Assembly (NCBI GenBank): GCA_945917385.1
Contig: CAMEHJ010000082.1
Coordinates: 1-6,104, forward strand
DNA length: 6,104 bases
Direction: 5' to 3'
Origin: an uncultured bacterium
GTDB lineage: Bacteria; Bacillota_A; Clostridia; Oscillospirales; Oscillospiraceae
The first letter of the stretch is position 1. The number at the start of each line of letters is the position of its first letter. Below the pieces are notes generated by a model. The model was given only the letters and a program-made list of their open reading frames with translations, ran no database searches and was not told the origin of the DNA. The translations under genes and the position numbers were made by a program. Positions 1 to 5,387 of the stretch are shown one piece after another.

Positions 1-22
1 AGCCTGTCATACTTTTAATCAT
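1..22 (-). CDS. Start of a YicC/YloC-family gene (partial, cut by window edge)
   Basis: Only seven complete codons are visible, reading Met-Ile-Lys-Ser-Met-Thr-Gly before the window ends. This matches the very characteristic N-terminus of the YicC/YloC family, whose members begin with M-I-x-S-M-T-G-F/Y-G and include an endoribonuclease in E. coli. A strong ribosome binding site (AAGGTGG at 30-36) lies 7 nt before the ATG and overlaps the rseC stop codon, which is just 12 nt upstream. The gene therefore looks like the next member of the cdaA-cdaR-rseC operon. The identification rests on a seven-residue match plus the correct ribosome binding site, so it is likely but not certain. Confidence 0.7.
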
Positions 23-34
23 TTCTCTTCCACC

Positions 35-442
35 TTATGAATTAAATTCAATAATCTCAAAAGTAATAGGCTCCTTGTTTTTGCGCCGCTCGCTGAGCAC
101 GATAAGCGCCGCGCCCGCAATAAGTCCCGCAAAGCCGAGCGCAATGCCAAGCCCCTCTCCCGTACTCAAAGCCGCGCCGAGCGCATATCCGAGCACCATA
201 AGGAGCATCGGCAGAATATATACGAGCATCGCCGCCTTATAAATTCTGGATGATTTGCTCTCGATAATGACCTTTTGTCCTGGACGCGCGTTAATGCTGT
301 TTTTTGCAAGCGTTTTAAGTTCGCTCTGAAAAATGCAGCTCTCACAGTTGCCGCAATTACTGCCGCAGGCCGTGGTCCGTGTTACAACGACCTCTGCCAT
401 GCCGTTTGGAAGGCATTTATATACTATTGCATCCTGTGTCAT
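35..442 (-). CDS. RseC/MucC-family (SoxR-reducing system RseC-like) membrane protein
   Basis: A 135-residue protein with the RseC-family layout: a short N-terminal soluble part, a cysteine cluster and two closely spaced membrane helices. The cysteines are C26, C30, C33 and C36 (CxxxCxxCxxC spacing), suited to binding an iron-sulfur cluster or metal. The hydrophobic segments are about residues 68-90 and 97-116, followed by a basic stretch (ERRKNK, 118-123) and a short tail. In proteobacteria RseC works with the Rnf-like Rsx complex to reduce SoxR and also affects sigma-E; in Clostridia the role is not settled, though a redox role at the membrane is the usual inference. The ATG immediately follows the cdaR TGA with no spacer, and AGAAAGG lies 8 nt upstream inside cdaR, so translation is probably coupled. 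Family call is good; function in this organism is inferred. Confidence 0.85.
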   Translation of the reverse strand: MTQDAIVYKCLPNGMAEVVVTRTTACGSNCGNCESCIFQSELKTLAKNSINARPGQKVIIESKSSRIYKAAMLVYILPMLLMVLGYALGAALSTGEGLGIALGFAGLIAGAALIVLSERRKNKEPITFEIIEFNS

Positions 443-1699
443 TCAGCTAACCTTTCTGATTTCAACGGAAATCTTGTTCTCACCCAAAGCGCCCACGCCG
501 GTAAAGCCGTCTATATAAATCTTAACAACCGGCATATACGTACCGTTGGACTCTTTATAGTCCGAAAGGTCCGCGACCGCCCTGATGCTGCTGTCCTTGA
601 GCTGACCAAGGTCATCCTCGCGTCCGCGCAGAGTAACGTCGATACTCTGCGACAGAATTTCAACTTCGTATCCGTCGCTTACGTTAATACAGCTTATATT
701 GCTTATTCTGAACACCTTTGTTGTAAGCCCCGTGACCTGAACCGTAACCTTTGCGGTGCTTATCCCTGTCAGATTCTTGATATTGTTATCCACCGGTATA
801 ACGTACTCATCGGTATAGGAAGAGGAAAACTGCGTGAGGTCGATGGTGTCGAGCACAATTTTGTTGATGCCGTCAAGCACTGCGGAGTCACCCGCGAGAG
901 TAATAGACTCCGGCTCGACACGGACTATGGTGTTTTCGGCCGTCGCGCCCGCACCCTCGATGATATTGACACCAAGCTTGACCTCTTTGAGAATAAGAAC
1001 GGGAAGCTTTGCATTGACAACGGTATCGGAGAATGTTATACCCGCGGTTGAGCAGGGATCGCCCGCGGCGTTCATAAGCGTGAAGCCTGTCTCCACCTCA
1101 TAGGTGCTGCTGACATTGTCCTCACCGAAGGATACCCATGCGTAAGAGACATCTTTAAGCACGGATTCCGCGCCGCTGATCGTAATCGTGGACGGCTCAA
1201 AAACCGGAGTTTCCGCCGTGTAGCCCTCTGCGATCACGCCGTCGAAGCTGCCTCTGACCTGAATTGTTTTTGAGGTCTGTGCCGAGACGGCAAAGTTTAC
1301 TGTCTCAGGGGTTTTTCCGCTGACCCTGATTTTTGAAGTGTCTATCCCGTCGGGAAACACAATCGAATACTGCTGAGAGACATATGACGCTCTTGAAATG
1401 TTGCTGACGTCGATAACCGCAGTGAGGTCGGATGCGTCGAGCGTACCGATTATACGCCGGGGTCCCGTGATATTTACGGTAATGGTGCTCGTGTCCACAT
1501 CTGTAACCACAAGATTTTTGGAGCTGCCGAGAGTGTCCTCCCCGGTGAAAACTACCTGAACCCCGCGGAAAGTCTGCTGTATCTGTTCGGTCTCCACGCT
1601 GGATACATAGAGCCATATCGCCAAAGACGCGAGCAGGGATACGATTGTCAGGAAAGCCTTGCTTTCATATATCGCGTTTGCCTTATTTTTCTTGTTCAT
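443..1699 (-). CDS. cdaR: CdaR, YbbR-domain regulator of the diadenylate cyclase CdaA
   Basis: A 418-residue protein with a short lysine-rich cytoplasmic start, one membrane helix at about residues 15-33 and a long extracytoplasmic part. The latter is built of about four YbbR repeats: roughly 45-138, 145-233, 239-322 and 328-416. Repeat landmarks include the 'T-I-T-V-N-I-T-G' type strand (72-79), 'P-S-T-I-T-I-S-G' (169-176), 'P-E-S-I-T-L-A-G' (263-270) and 'S-I-D-V-T-L-R-G' (352-359). In Bacillus and Listeria CdaR binds CdaA in the membrane and tunes c-di-AMP production; the B. subtilis protein also has four repeats and is slightly longer. The gene overlaps the end of cdaA by 17 nt. Its ATG has an AAGGTGG-type ribosome binding site about 6 nt upstream, within cdaA. 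The adjacency to cdaA makes the assignment firm. Confidence 0.93.
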   Translation of the reverse strand: MNKKNKANAIYESKAFLTIVSLLASLAIWLYVSSVETEQIQQTFRGVQVVFTGEDTLGSSKNLVVTDVDTSTITVNITGPRRIIGTLDASDLTAVIDVSNISRASYVSQQYSIVFPDGIDTSKIRVSGKTPETVNFAVSAQTSKTIQVRGSFDGVIAEGYTAETPVFEPSTITISGAESVLKDVSYAWVSFGEDNVSSTYEVETGFTLMNAAGDPCSTAGITFSDTVVNAKLPVLILKEVKLGVNIIEGAGATAENTIVRVEPESITLAGDSAVLDGINKIVLDTIDLTQFSSSYTDEYVIPVDNNIKNLTGISTAKVTVQVTGLTTKVFRISNISCINVSDGYEVEILSQSIDVTLRGREDDLGQLKDSSIRAVADLSDYKESNGTYMPVVKIYIDGFTGVGALGENKISVEIRKVS

Positions 1700-2549
1700 C
1701 GCTGCCCACCTTGAAAACCTTCTTCATCAAGTAAGAAATACTCCTCTTGTCCTCTGCAATGTTCTCTTCTATAAGCTCGCTTCTGAGGAGCTTGTCAAGC
1801 GTAGCGGCAGAGAGATGGCGCTTGAGCATACCTTCGATTGCCACCGAAATCGCGCCCGTCTCCTCGGATACTATTACAACGACCGCGTCCGACTGCTCGC
1901 TCACACCGATACCCGCGCGGTGACGCATACCGAGCTCCTTGCTGAGATTGGTGCTCTGTGTAAGAGGGAGGACGCAGCCTGCCGCGGCGAGTCTGCCGTC
2001 TCTTACAATCAGCGCGCCGTCATGCAGCGGAGCTTTATTGAAGAATATGTTCTTGATAAGCTCCGCCGTGGCGTTTGCGTTAATGATCGTGCCGGTGCTC
2101 ATAACGGCGTTCAGATTGATGTTTCGCTCGAAAATTATCAGTGCGCCGGTTTTGGAGGCAGACATATCGGTGCAGGCGAGAACCGTCTGCGTAATTGCCG
2201 AATCCATAACGGTTCCGGCACCGGATTTACCTGAATTGAAGCCTCTTCCCATGCGCTCAAGCAGACGGCGAAGTTCTGGCTGAAAGAGAATTATCAGCGC
2301 GATAAGACCCAATTCGACGGTACGGCGCAAAAGGAAGTTAATGACCGTAAGCTTTAATAATCCGGACACGCCGAGCATGACAAGCAGCAGAACAAGGCCC
2401 TTTGCGAGGTTATATGAATTTGTCTTTTTTATAAACAATATAGCATGATATATGAGATATGCGACGATAATTATGTCGATAAAGTCCGAAATCCTTATCG
2501 TCATCATATAATTGATCGCCTTGGTCAGCGCCTCTGTAATTCCGTTCAT
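1683..2549 (-). CDS. cdaA: CdaA, membrane diadenylate cyclase (c-di-AMP synthase)
   Basis: Makes cyclic di-AMP from two ATP at the inner face of the membrane. With the ATG at 2549 the protein has 288 residues, close to the usual 270-290. Three hydrophobic helices come first (about residues 23-40, 50-72 and 78-90), ending in the typical F-Q-P-E-L-R motif. The DAC (DisA_N) catalytic domain follows, with the hallmark D-G-A (177-179, within APLHDGALIV) and R-H-R (209-211, within GMRHRAGIGVSE) motifs that bind ATP. The reading frame is open up to a TTG at 2591, but I chose the ATG at 2547-2549. It has GGTGGA 5 nt upstream, while the TTG has no ribosome binding site, and the shorter N-terminus fits the family. 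A good promoter lies upstream, and cdaR overlaps its end. Unlike in Bacillus and Listeria, glmM does not follow. Confidence 0.95.
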   Translation of the reverse strand: MNGITEALTKAINYMMTIRISDFIDIIIVAYLIYHAILFIKKTNSYNLAKGLVLLLVMLGVSGLLKLTVINFLLRRTVELGLIALIILFQPELRRLLERMGRGFNSGKSGAGTVMDSAITQTVLACTDMSASKTGALIIFERNINLNAVMSTGTIINANATAELIKNIFFNKAPLHDGALIVRDGRLAAAGCVLPLTQSTNLSKELGMRHRAGIGVSEQSDAVVVIVSEETGAISVAIEGMLKRHLSAATLDKLLRSELIEENIAEDKRSISYLMKKVFKVGSDEQEK

Positions 2550-2554
2550 ACCAT

Positions 2555-2560
2555 TCCACC
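2555..2560 (-). promoter_or_regulatory. Ribosome binding site deciding the cdaA start
   Basis: GGTGGA on the minus strand, 5 nt before the ATG at 2547-2549. It supports this start over the in-frame TTG at 2589-2591, whose upstream sequence (GTCGTTTTTGC) is not purine rich. Confidence 0.7.
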
Positions 2561-2619
2561 GTATCAAAAAGTTAATTGAGCTGTTCGACAAGCAAAAACG
2601 ACTTCAATAAAATCAATAT

Positions 2620-2648
2620 ATTATATAACAAAAATGAGCAAAAGGCAA
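2620..2648 (-). promoter_or_regulatory. Sigma-A-type promoter for cdaA-cdaR-rseC
   Basis: The minus strand reads TTGCCT (2643-2648, 4 of 6 matches to the -35 consensus), a 17-nt spacer, then a perfect TATAAT (2620-2625). It lies in the AT-rich 104-nt gap between the desulfurase stop and the cdaA ATG, with the -35 only 5 bases past the stop codon. A start of transcription near 2613 would give a leader of about 64 nt. The spacing and the perfect -10 make this the best promoter in the window. No clear operator or riboswitch fold was seen in the leader. Confidence 0.75.
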
Positions 2649-2653
2649 CATCA

Positions 2654-3775
2654 TTAATTGCTGCGGCGCAACAATTCTTTTACAACATCGGCGCAAATTT
2701 CTGTCTCTTTTCTGCTTACAAACGGCGAGAAGCTGAATCTCACTGTCCCGGTGTTTATTGTGCCTGCGCTTTTATGAGCATAGGGTGAGCAGTGCAGTCC
2801 GCTTCGTACACAGATGCCCCTGTCGCCGAGCGCGGACGCAAATTCCCCGCACTCGATTTTTGAGCTTCGCACGGACAGCACTCCGCTCTGCGTTCCCGGC
2901 GCGCCCATAAACACCTCAAGTCCGTCCGTGTCTTTTATCATTCCGCCGAGCATTTGCGCAAGCTCTGCTTCGTGCCTGCCGATATTCTCCGCTCTTTTCG
3001 CCGAAACATATCTTATCCCCTCAAGCAGTCCGGCTATGCCGCAAACATTGTGCGTGCCTGCTTCATAGCGGTCGGGAAGATAGTCAGGCATAGTCTGAAG
3101 CATACTGTCCGCGCCCGAACCGCCGCTCATGAAGGGGTTCCCCGGTTTGGACGCTATCAGTATTCCCGTACCCTGCGGCCCGAAAAGCCCCTTGTGACCC
3201 GGCATTGCGATAAAATCCGCCCGAAGCTTCTGCTGATTTACCTCAATGGAGCCTGCCGACTGGGATGCGTCAACGATGAGCGGTACGCCGTTTTTCCTGC
3301 AGAGCGCCGCAATCTCGTAAATCGGCAGAATATAGCCGAATACATTGGATACATGGGTGCAGACAACAAGCTCCGCCTTCGGAATTTTCTTTTGAAAGTC
3401 GGCAAGAATTTCGTCAGTGTCAAAGGGTTTTGACGAAGCAATAATGATGTTCGCTCCGAGCTGTGTCAGCGGTCTTGTGACGGAGTTATGCTCATAGCCC
3501 GATACCAAGACCCTTGTTCCTTTTTGCGCGAGGGAATTTATCGCAATATTGAGGGCATGAGTCGCGTTCATCGTAAAGATTATTTTATCCGGCTCGTCAA
3601 CGGAAAAAAGCTCCGCTGCTGCCTGTCGGCATTCAAACACGGTATCCGAGGCCCGCATCGCCGGCTTGTGTGCTCCCCTGCCCGGACTTGCCATTGTCCG
3701 CATTGCGCGGACAACGGCACTCTCTACGGCCGCGGGTTTTATCATAGTCGTTGCGGCACTGTCAAGATATATCAA
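2654..3775 (-). CDS. Class-V aminotransferase, cysteine desulfurase-like (NifS/CsdB family)
   Basis: A 373-residue PLP enzyme of fold type I, full length for the family. Seen in order: the N-terminal Y-L-D-S-A-A-T-T (3-10), H95 in YEHNSV that stacks on PLP, D169 and Q172 in VDASQSAG, the PLP lysine K195 in MPGHKGLFGPQGTG, and catalytic cysteine C329 in RSGLHCSPYAHK, followed by GTVRFSFSPF. The GLHC...AHK...GTVRFS signature matches the 'cysteine desulfurase family protein' group that includes EF2568, often beside DUF3343 or selenium genes, rather than housekeeping IscS or SufS. It would take sulfur (or selenium from selenocysteine) and form a persulfide on C329. The start is TTG: GGGAGG lies 7 nt upstream, and the TTG overlaps the DUF3343 stop in TTGA, indicating coupled translation. 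No IscU or SufU scaffold gene is nearby. Substrate and acceptor are unproven. Confidence 0.88.
   Translation of the reverse strand: MIYLDSAATTMIKPAAVESAVVRAMRTMASPGRGAHKPAMRASDTVFECRQAAAELFSVDEPDKIIFTMNATHALNIAINSLAQKGTRVLVSGYEHNSVTRPLTQLGANIIIASSKPFDTDEILADFQKKIPKAELVVCTHVSNVFGYILPIYEIAALCRKNGVPLIVDASQSAGSIEVNQQKLRADFIAMPGHKGLFGPQGTGILIASKPGNPFMSGGSGADSMLQTMPDYLPDRYEAGTHNVCGIAGLLEGIRYVSAKRAENIGRHEAELAQMLGGMIKDTDGLEVFMGAPGTQSGVLSVRSSKIECGEFASALGDRGICVRSGLHCSPYAHKSAGTINTGTVRFSFSPFVSRKETEICADVVKELLRRSN
2656..2676 (-). other. Hairpin over the desulfurase stop codon
   Basis: Minus-strand AATTGTTGC, loop GCC, GCAGCAATT: nine pairs including one wobble, reaching into the TAA stop codon. It has no T-run after it on the minus strand and only a weak CTTTT on the plus strand, so it is not a standard terminator. 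It could slow read-through or protect the 3' end of the transcript before the cdaA promoter, or be a chance result of the coding sequence. Confidence 0.3.
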
Positions 3776-4020
3776 AGCTCTGCCTCCCGGTATTCACTCT
3801 GTTCGGTTCTGTAAAAGACTTTGCCTTTTAAGAGATTATTCTTTTTCAGCAGCAGCACTGCCTCATCGAAGCGGTGGTAAAGGCTCAACGCGTAAGCACA
3901 GCCCTGGGTATGCAGACCCTGCGGCGCTTTGATGATGACTGCGTTTATGCCGTTTTTATCAAGGAGTTTTGCCGCCCTTTCCGCCTGAGTCAGTGAGCGG
4001 CACATAATAAGATACTGCAT
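3772..4020 (-). CDS. DUF3343 protein, putative Se/S carrier-like
   Basis: A small soluble protein of 82 residues. It has the DUF3343 pattern: an N-terminal beta strand (QYLIMCRS), a helix with A-E-R-A-A-K-L-L, a second strand (NAVIIKAP) and a conserved Gly-Cys-A-Y-A-L motif with the cysteine at residue 41. A further cysteine is at residue 7. Family members are often annotated as putative selenium/sulfur carriers because they occur beside cysteine desulfurases and selenium genes and may accept a persulfide on the conserved cysteine. That role is inference. The ATG has GGAGGA 5 nt upstream. The gene ends in a TTGA overlap with the desulfurase start, so the two products are probably made in matched amounts. 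The upstream region holds a terminator hairpin but no clear promoter. Confidence 0.85.
   Translation of the reverse strand: MQYLIMCRSLTQAERAAKLLDKNGINAVIIKAPQGLHTQGCAYALSLYHRFDEAVLLLKKNNLLKGKVFYRTEQSEYREAEL
3783..3788 (-). promoter_or_regulatory. Ribosome binding site supporting the TTG start of the desulfurase
   Basis: GGGAGG on the minus strand, 7 nt before the TTG at 3773-3775 and inside the end of the DUF3343 gene. The next in-frame Met is residue 11, which would remove the conserved Y-L-D-S-A-A-T-T start, so TTG is the credible initiator. Confidence 0.8.
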
Positions 4021-4054
4021 ATTTATCCTCCATAATATACTCAGTCACGATAAT

Positions 4055-4086
4055 AAAAGGACCGAACGATACCCATCGTCCGATCC
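4055..4086 (-). terminator. Intrinsic terminator after ispF (possible attenuator for the next pair)
   Basis: On the minus strand a 12-pair stem (5' arm 4075-4086, GGATCGGACGAT; 3' arm 4059-4070, ATCGTTCGGTCC, with two wobble pairs) closes a four-base GGGT loop. TTTTATTAT follows. On the plus strand the stem is not followed by a T-run, so it acts only in the direction of the genes. It lies 72 nt past the ispF stop and ends 34 nt before the DUF3343 ATG. Confidence 0.8.
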
Positions 4087-4096
4087 TCGAAAGCTT

Positions 4097-4127
4097 AATA
4101 TATTGAGTTATAAATAGATGGGTTCAA
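4097..4127 (-). promoter_or_regulatory. Weak candidate promoter for the DUF3343/desulfurase pair
   Basis: Minus-strand TTGAAC (4122-4127) and TATATT (4097-4102) are separated by 19 nt, longer than the preferred 17. If used, the transcript would begin near 4090, just before the terminator hairpin, making that hairpin part of the leader. No better promoter is visible between the hairpin and the ATG. An imperfect inverted repeat (4117-4133) covers the -35 element. This is a tentative call. Confidence 0.3.
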
Positions 4128-4158
4128 ACCATCATATGCAGAAGGCGCATGAATGTCA

Positions 4159-4626
4159 TCATAGAATGAGCGCGACGGCATGAGCCGCTATTCCAAGCCC
4201 CTCTCCCGAAAAGCCAAGCCCTTCCTCGGTCGTCGCCTTCACGCTGACACAATCCGTATCTACACCCATTGCAGCGGCAAGTCTTTCGCGCATGAGCGGG
4301 ATGTGCGGAGAGAGCTTCGGGCGCTGGGCGATCACCGTACAGTCAACATTCCCGATATCGTAGCCGTGCTCTCTCAGAACGCGGCAGACCTCACGCAGAA
4401 GCCCAATGCTGTCAGCACCGAGAAAGCGGTCGTCATTATCGGGAAAGAGCTTGCCGATATCGCCGAGCGCGGCCGCGCCGAGAAGCGCGTCCATAATCGC
4501 GTGCGTCAGAACATCCGCGTCGGAATGACCGAGCAGCCCCTTTTCATAGTCTATCTCAACGCCGCCGAGGATGAGCCTTCTCCCCTCAACCAGCCGGTGC
4601 ACGTCATACCCGTGTCCTATACGCAT
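4159..4626 (-). CDS. ispF: IspF, 2-C-methyl-D-erythritol 2,4-cyclodiphosphate synthase
   Basis: Converts CDP-methylerythritol 2-phosphate to the cyclic diphosphate MEcPP, releasing CMP, in the MEP isoprenoid pathway. At 155 residues it has the normal length. It starts with the family signature [11 protein letters not shown]. Metal ligands D8, H10 and H42 are all present. The [11 protein letters not shown] motif spans 33-43, and the C-terminal [13 protein letters not shown] signature spans 130-142. The frame runs open to an upstream ATG at 4710, but the true start is the ATG at 4624-4626: it yields the family N-terminus and has GAGGTG 6 nt upstream. The start lies 23 nt inside the end of ispD, so the two are translationally coupled. 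An intrinsic terminator follows the gene. Confidence 0.97.
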   Translation of the reverse strand: MRIGHGYDVHRLVEGRRLILGGVEIDYEKGLLGHSDADVLTHAIMDALLGAAALGDIGKLFPDNDDRFLGADSIGLLREVCRVLREHGYDIGNVDCTVIAQRPKLSPHIPLMRERLAAAMGVDTDCVSVKATTEEGLGFSGEGLGIAAHAVALIL

Positions 4627-5350
4627 CGGCTTCACCTCTTTCGGAAAGGATAGCTGCCGCCGTAACAAGGTCGTCTGGCGAAGTAAGCTTGATATTGGTG
4701 TTCTCACCATCGACGATGCAGGTTTTAACGCCCATCATCTCAACGGCGGAGCAGTCGTCCGTAATGGCAAGCTTATCGGAAACCGCCTTTGTAAGCGCAC
4801 CCTTGATGAGGTCGGAATTGAAAATCTGAGGGGTCTGGATCCTGACGATAGAGCTGCGGTCAAGCGTTGAGGTGATAAAGCCCTCTTCGTCCACGGTTTT
4901 CAGCGTATCGGTGCTCTTTATTCCGGGCGCCGCCGCCAGATGCTCCGCCGCCGCGGAAACGGTTTTTGAAATCAGCTCAGTCGTGACGAGCGGGCGTGCG
5001 CCGTCATGAATAGCAATAAGCTCTGCCCTGCACTTCACCGCAGAAACGCCGGCGAGCGCGGATTCGGCACGGGTAGCCCCGCCCGCGACAACCTGACTCA
5101 CCTTACTGATTCCGTATTTATGGCACAGGTCCGCAAGCATTTCTATCCTGTCTCTGCGTGTGACGACAACGATATCGTCGATTTCCGGGCACTGCTGAAA
5201 AACAGTAAGAGTACGCGCGATAACCGGCATACCGCAAAGCTCCATAAGCATCTTGTCGGTACCCATGCGCTCAGAGCTGCCTGCGGCAACGATTACGGCA
5301 GAACAGCGCGGAGATTTGTTTTTCTTCCTGAACAGATTTTTTATATCCAT
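4604..5350 (-). CDS. ispD: IspD, 2-C-methyl-D-erythritol 4-phosphate cytidylyltransferase
   Basis: Joins CTP and methylerythritol 4-phosphate to give CDP-methylerythritol, the MEP-pathway step feeding IspE and then IspF. The 248-residue protein has the nucleotide-binding loop A-A-G-S-S-E-R-M-G (22-30) with lysine K33, G-A-T-R-A-E-S (91-97), the I-H-D-G-A-R-P motif (114-120), T-P-Q-I-F (173-177) and I-T-D-D (196-199). About 15 lysine/arginine-rich residues precede the core, a modest N-terminal extension over the E. coli enzyme. AAAGGA lies about 11 nt before the ATG. The gene is 37 nt downstream of mreB and overlaps ispF by 23 nt. No ispE gene is in the window, so the pathway is completed elsewhere. 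Confidence 0.96.
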   Translation of the reverse strand: MDIKNLFRKKNKSPRCSAVIVAAGSSERMGTDKMLMELCGMPVIARTLTVFQQCPEIDDIVVVTRRDRIEMLADLCHKYGISKVSQVVAGGATRAESALAGVSAVKCRAELIAIHDGARPLVTTELISKTVSAAAEHLAAAPGIKSTDTLKTVDEEGFITSTLDRSSIVRIQTPQIFNSDLIKGALTKAVSDKLAITDDCSAVEMMGVKTCIVDGENTNIKLTSPDDLVTAAAILSERGEADAYRTRV

Positions 5351-5387
5351 ATTCGCCCGTCCTTTCTGAGATAATGAAAATACGGAA

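Noticed and set aside
275..1051. 258-codon plus-strand open frame opposite cdaR
   Set aside because: It lies wholly antisense to cdaR and the start of rseC, shows no recognisable domain, has irregular composition and no clear ribosome binding site; a shadow frame.
1659..2234. 191-codon plus-strand open frame opposite cdaA
   Set aside because: Antisense to the conserved DAC domain, with no family resemblance; a by-product of the cdaA codon pattern.
2550..2591. Longer cdaA starting at TTG 2589-2591
   Set aside because: No ribosome binding site precedes the TTG, and the extra 14 residues are not part of the CdaA pattern; the ATG at 2549 has GGTGGA at the right distance.
2576..2788. 70-codon plus-strand open frame across the cdaA promoter region
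   Set aside because: Mostly antisense to the desulfurase end, and it contains the promoter of the opposite strand; no supporting signal.
2954..3433. 159-codon plus-strand open frame opposite the desulfurase
   Set aside because: Antisense to a clearly conserved enzyme, with no motif or ribosome binding site seen.
4021..4158. Riboswitch or T-box in the leader of the DUF3343 gene
   Set aside because: At 138 nt with one terminator hairpin and no recognisable T-box, SAM or other conserved core, nothing beyond a terminator or simple attenuator can be supported.
4180..4653. 157-codon plus-strand open frame opposite ispF
   Set aside because: Antisense to ispF, whose catalytic motifs are all intact; no sign of a real protein.
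4627..4710. Longer ispF starting at the ATG at 4710
   Set aside because: Would add 28 residues not found in IspF, overlap ispD by 107 nt and ignore the strong GAGGTG site before the ATG at 4626.
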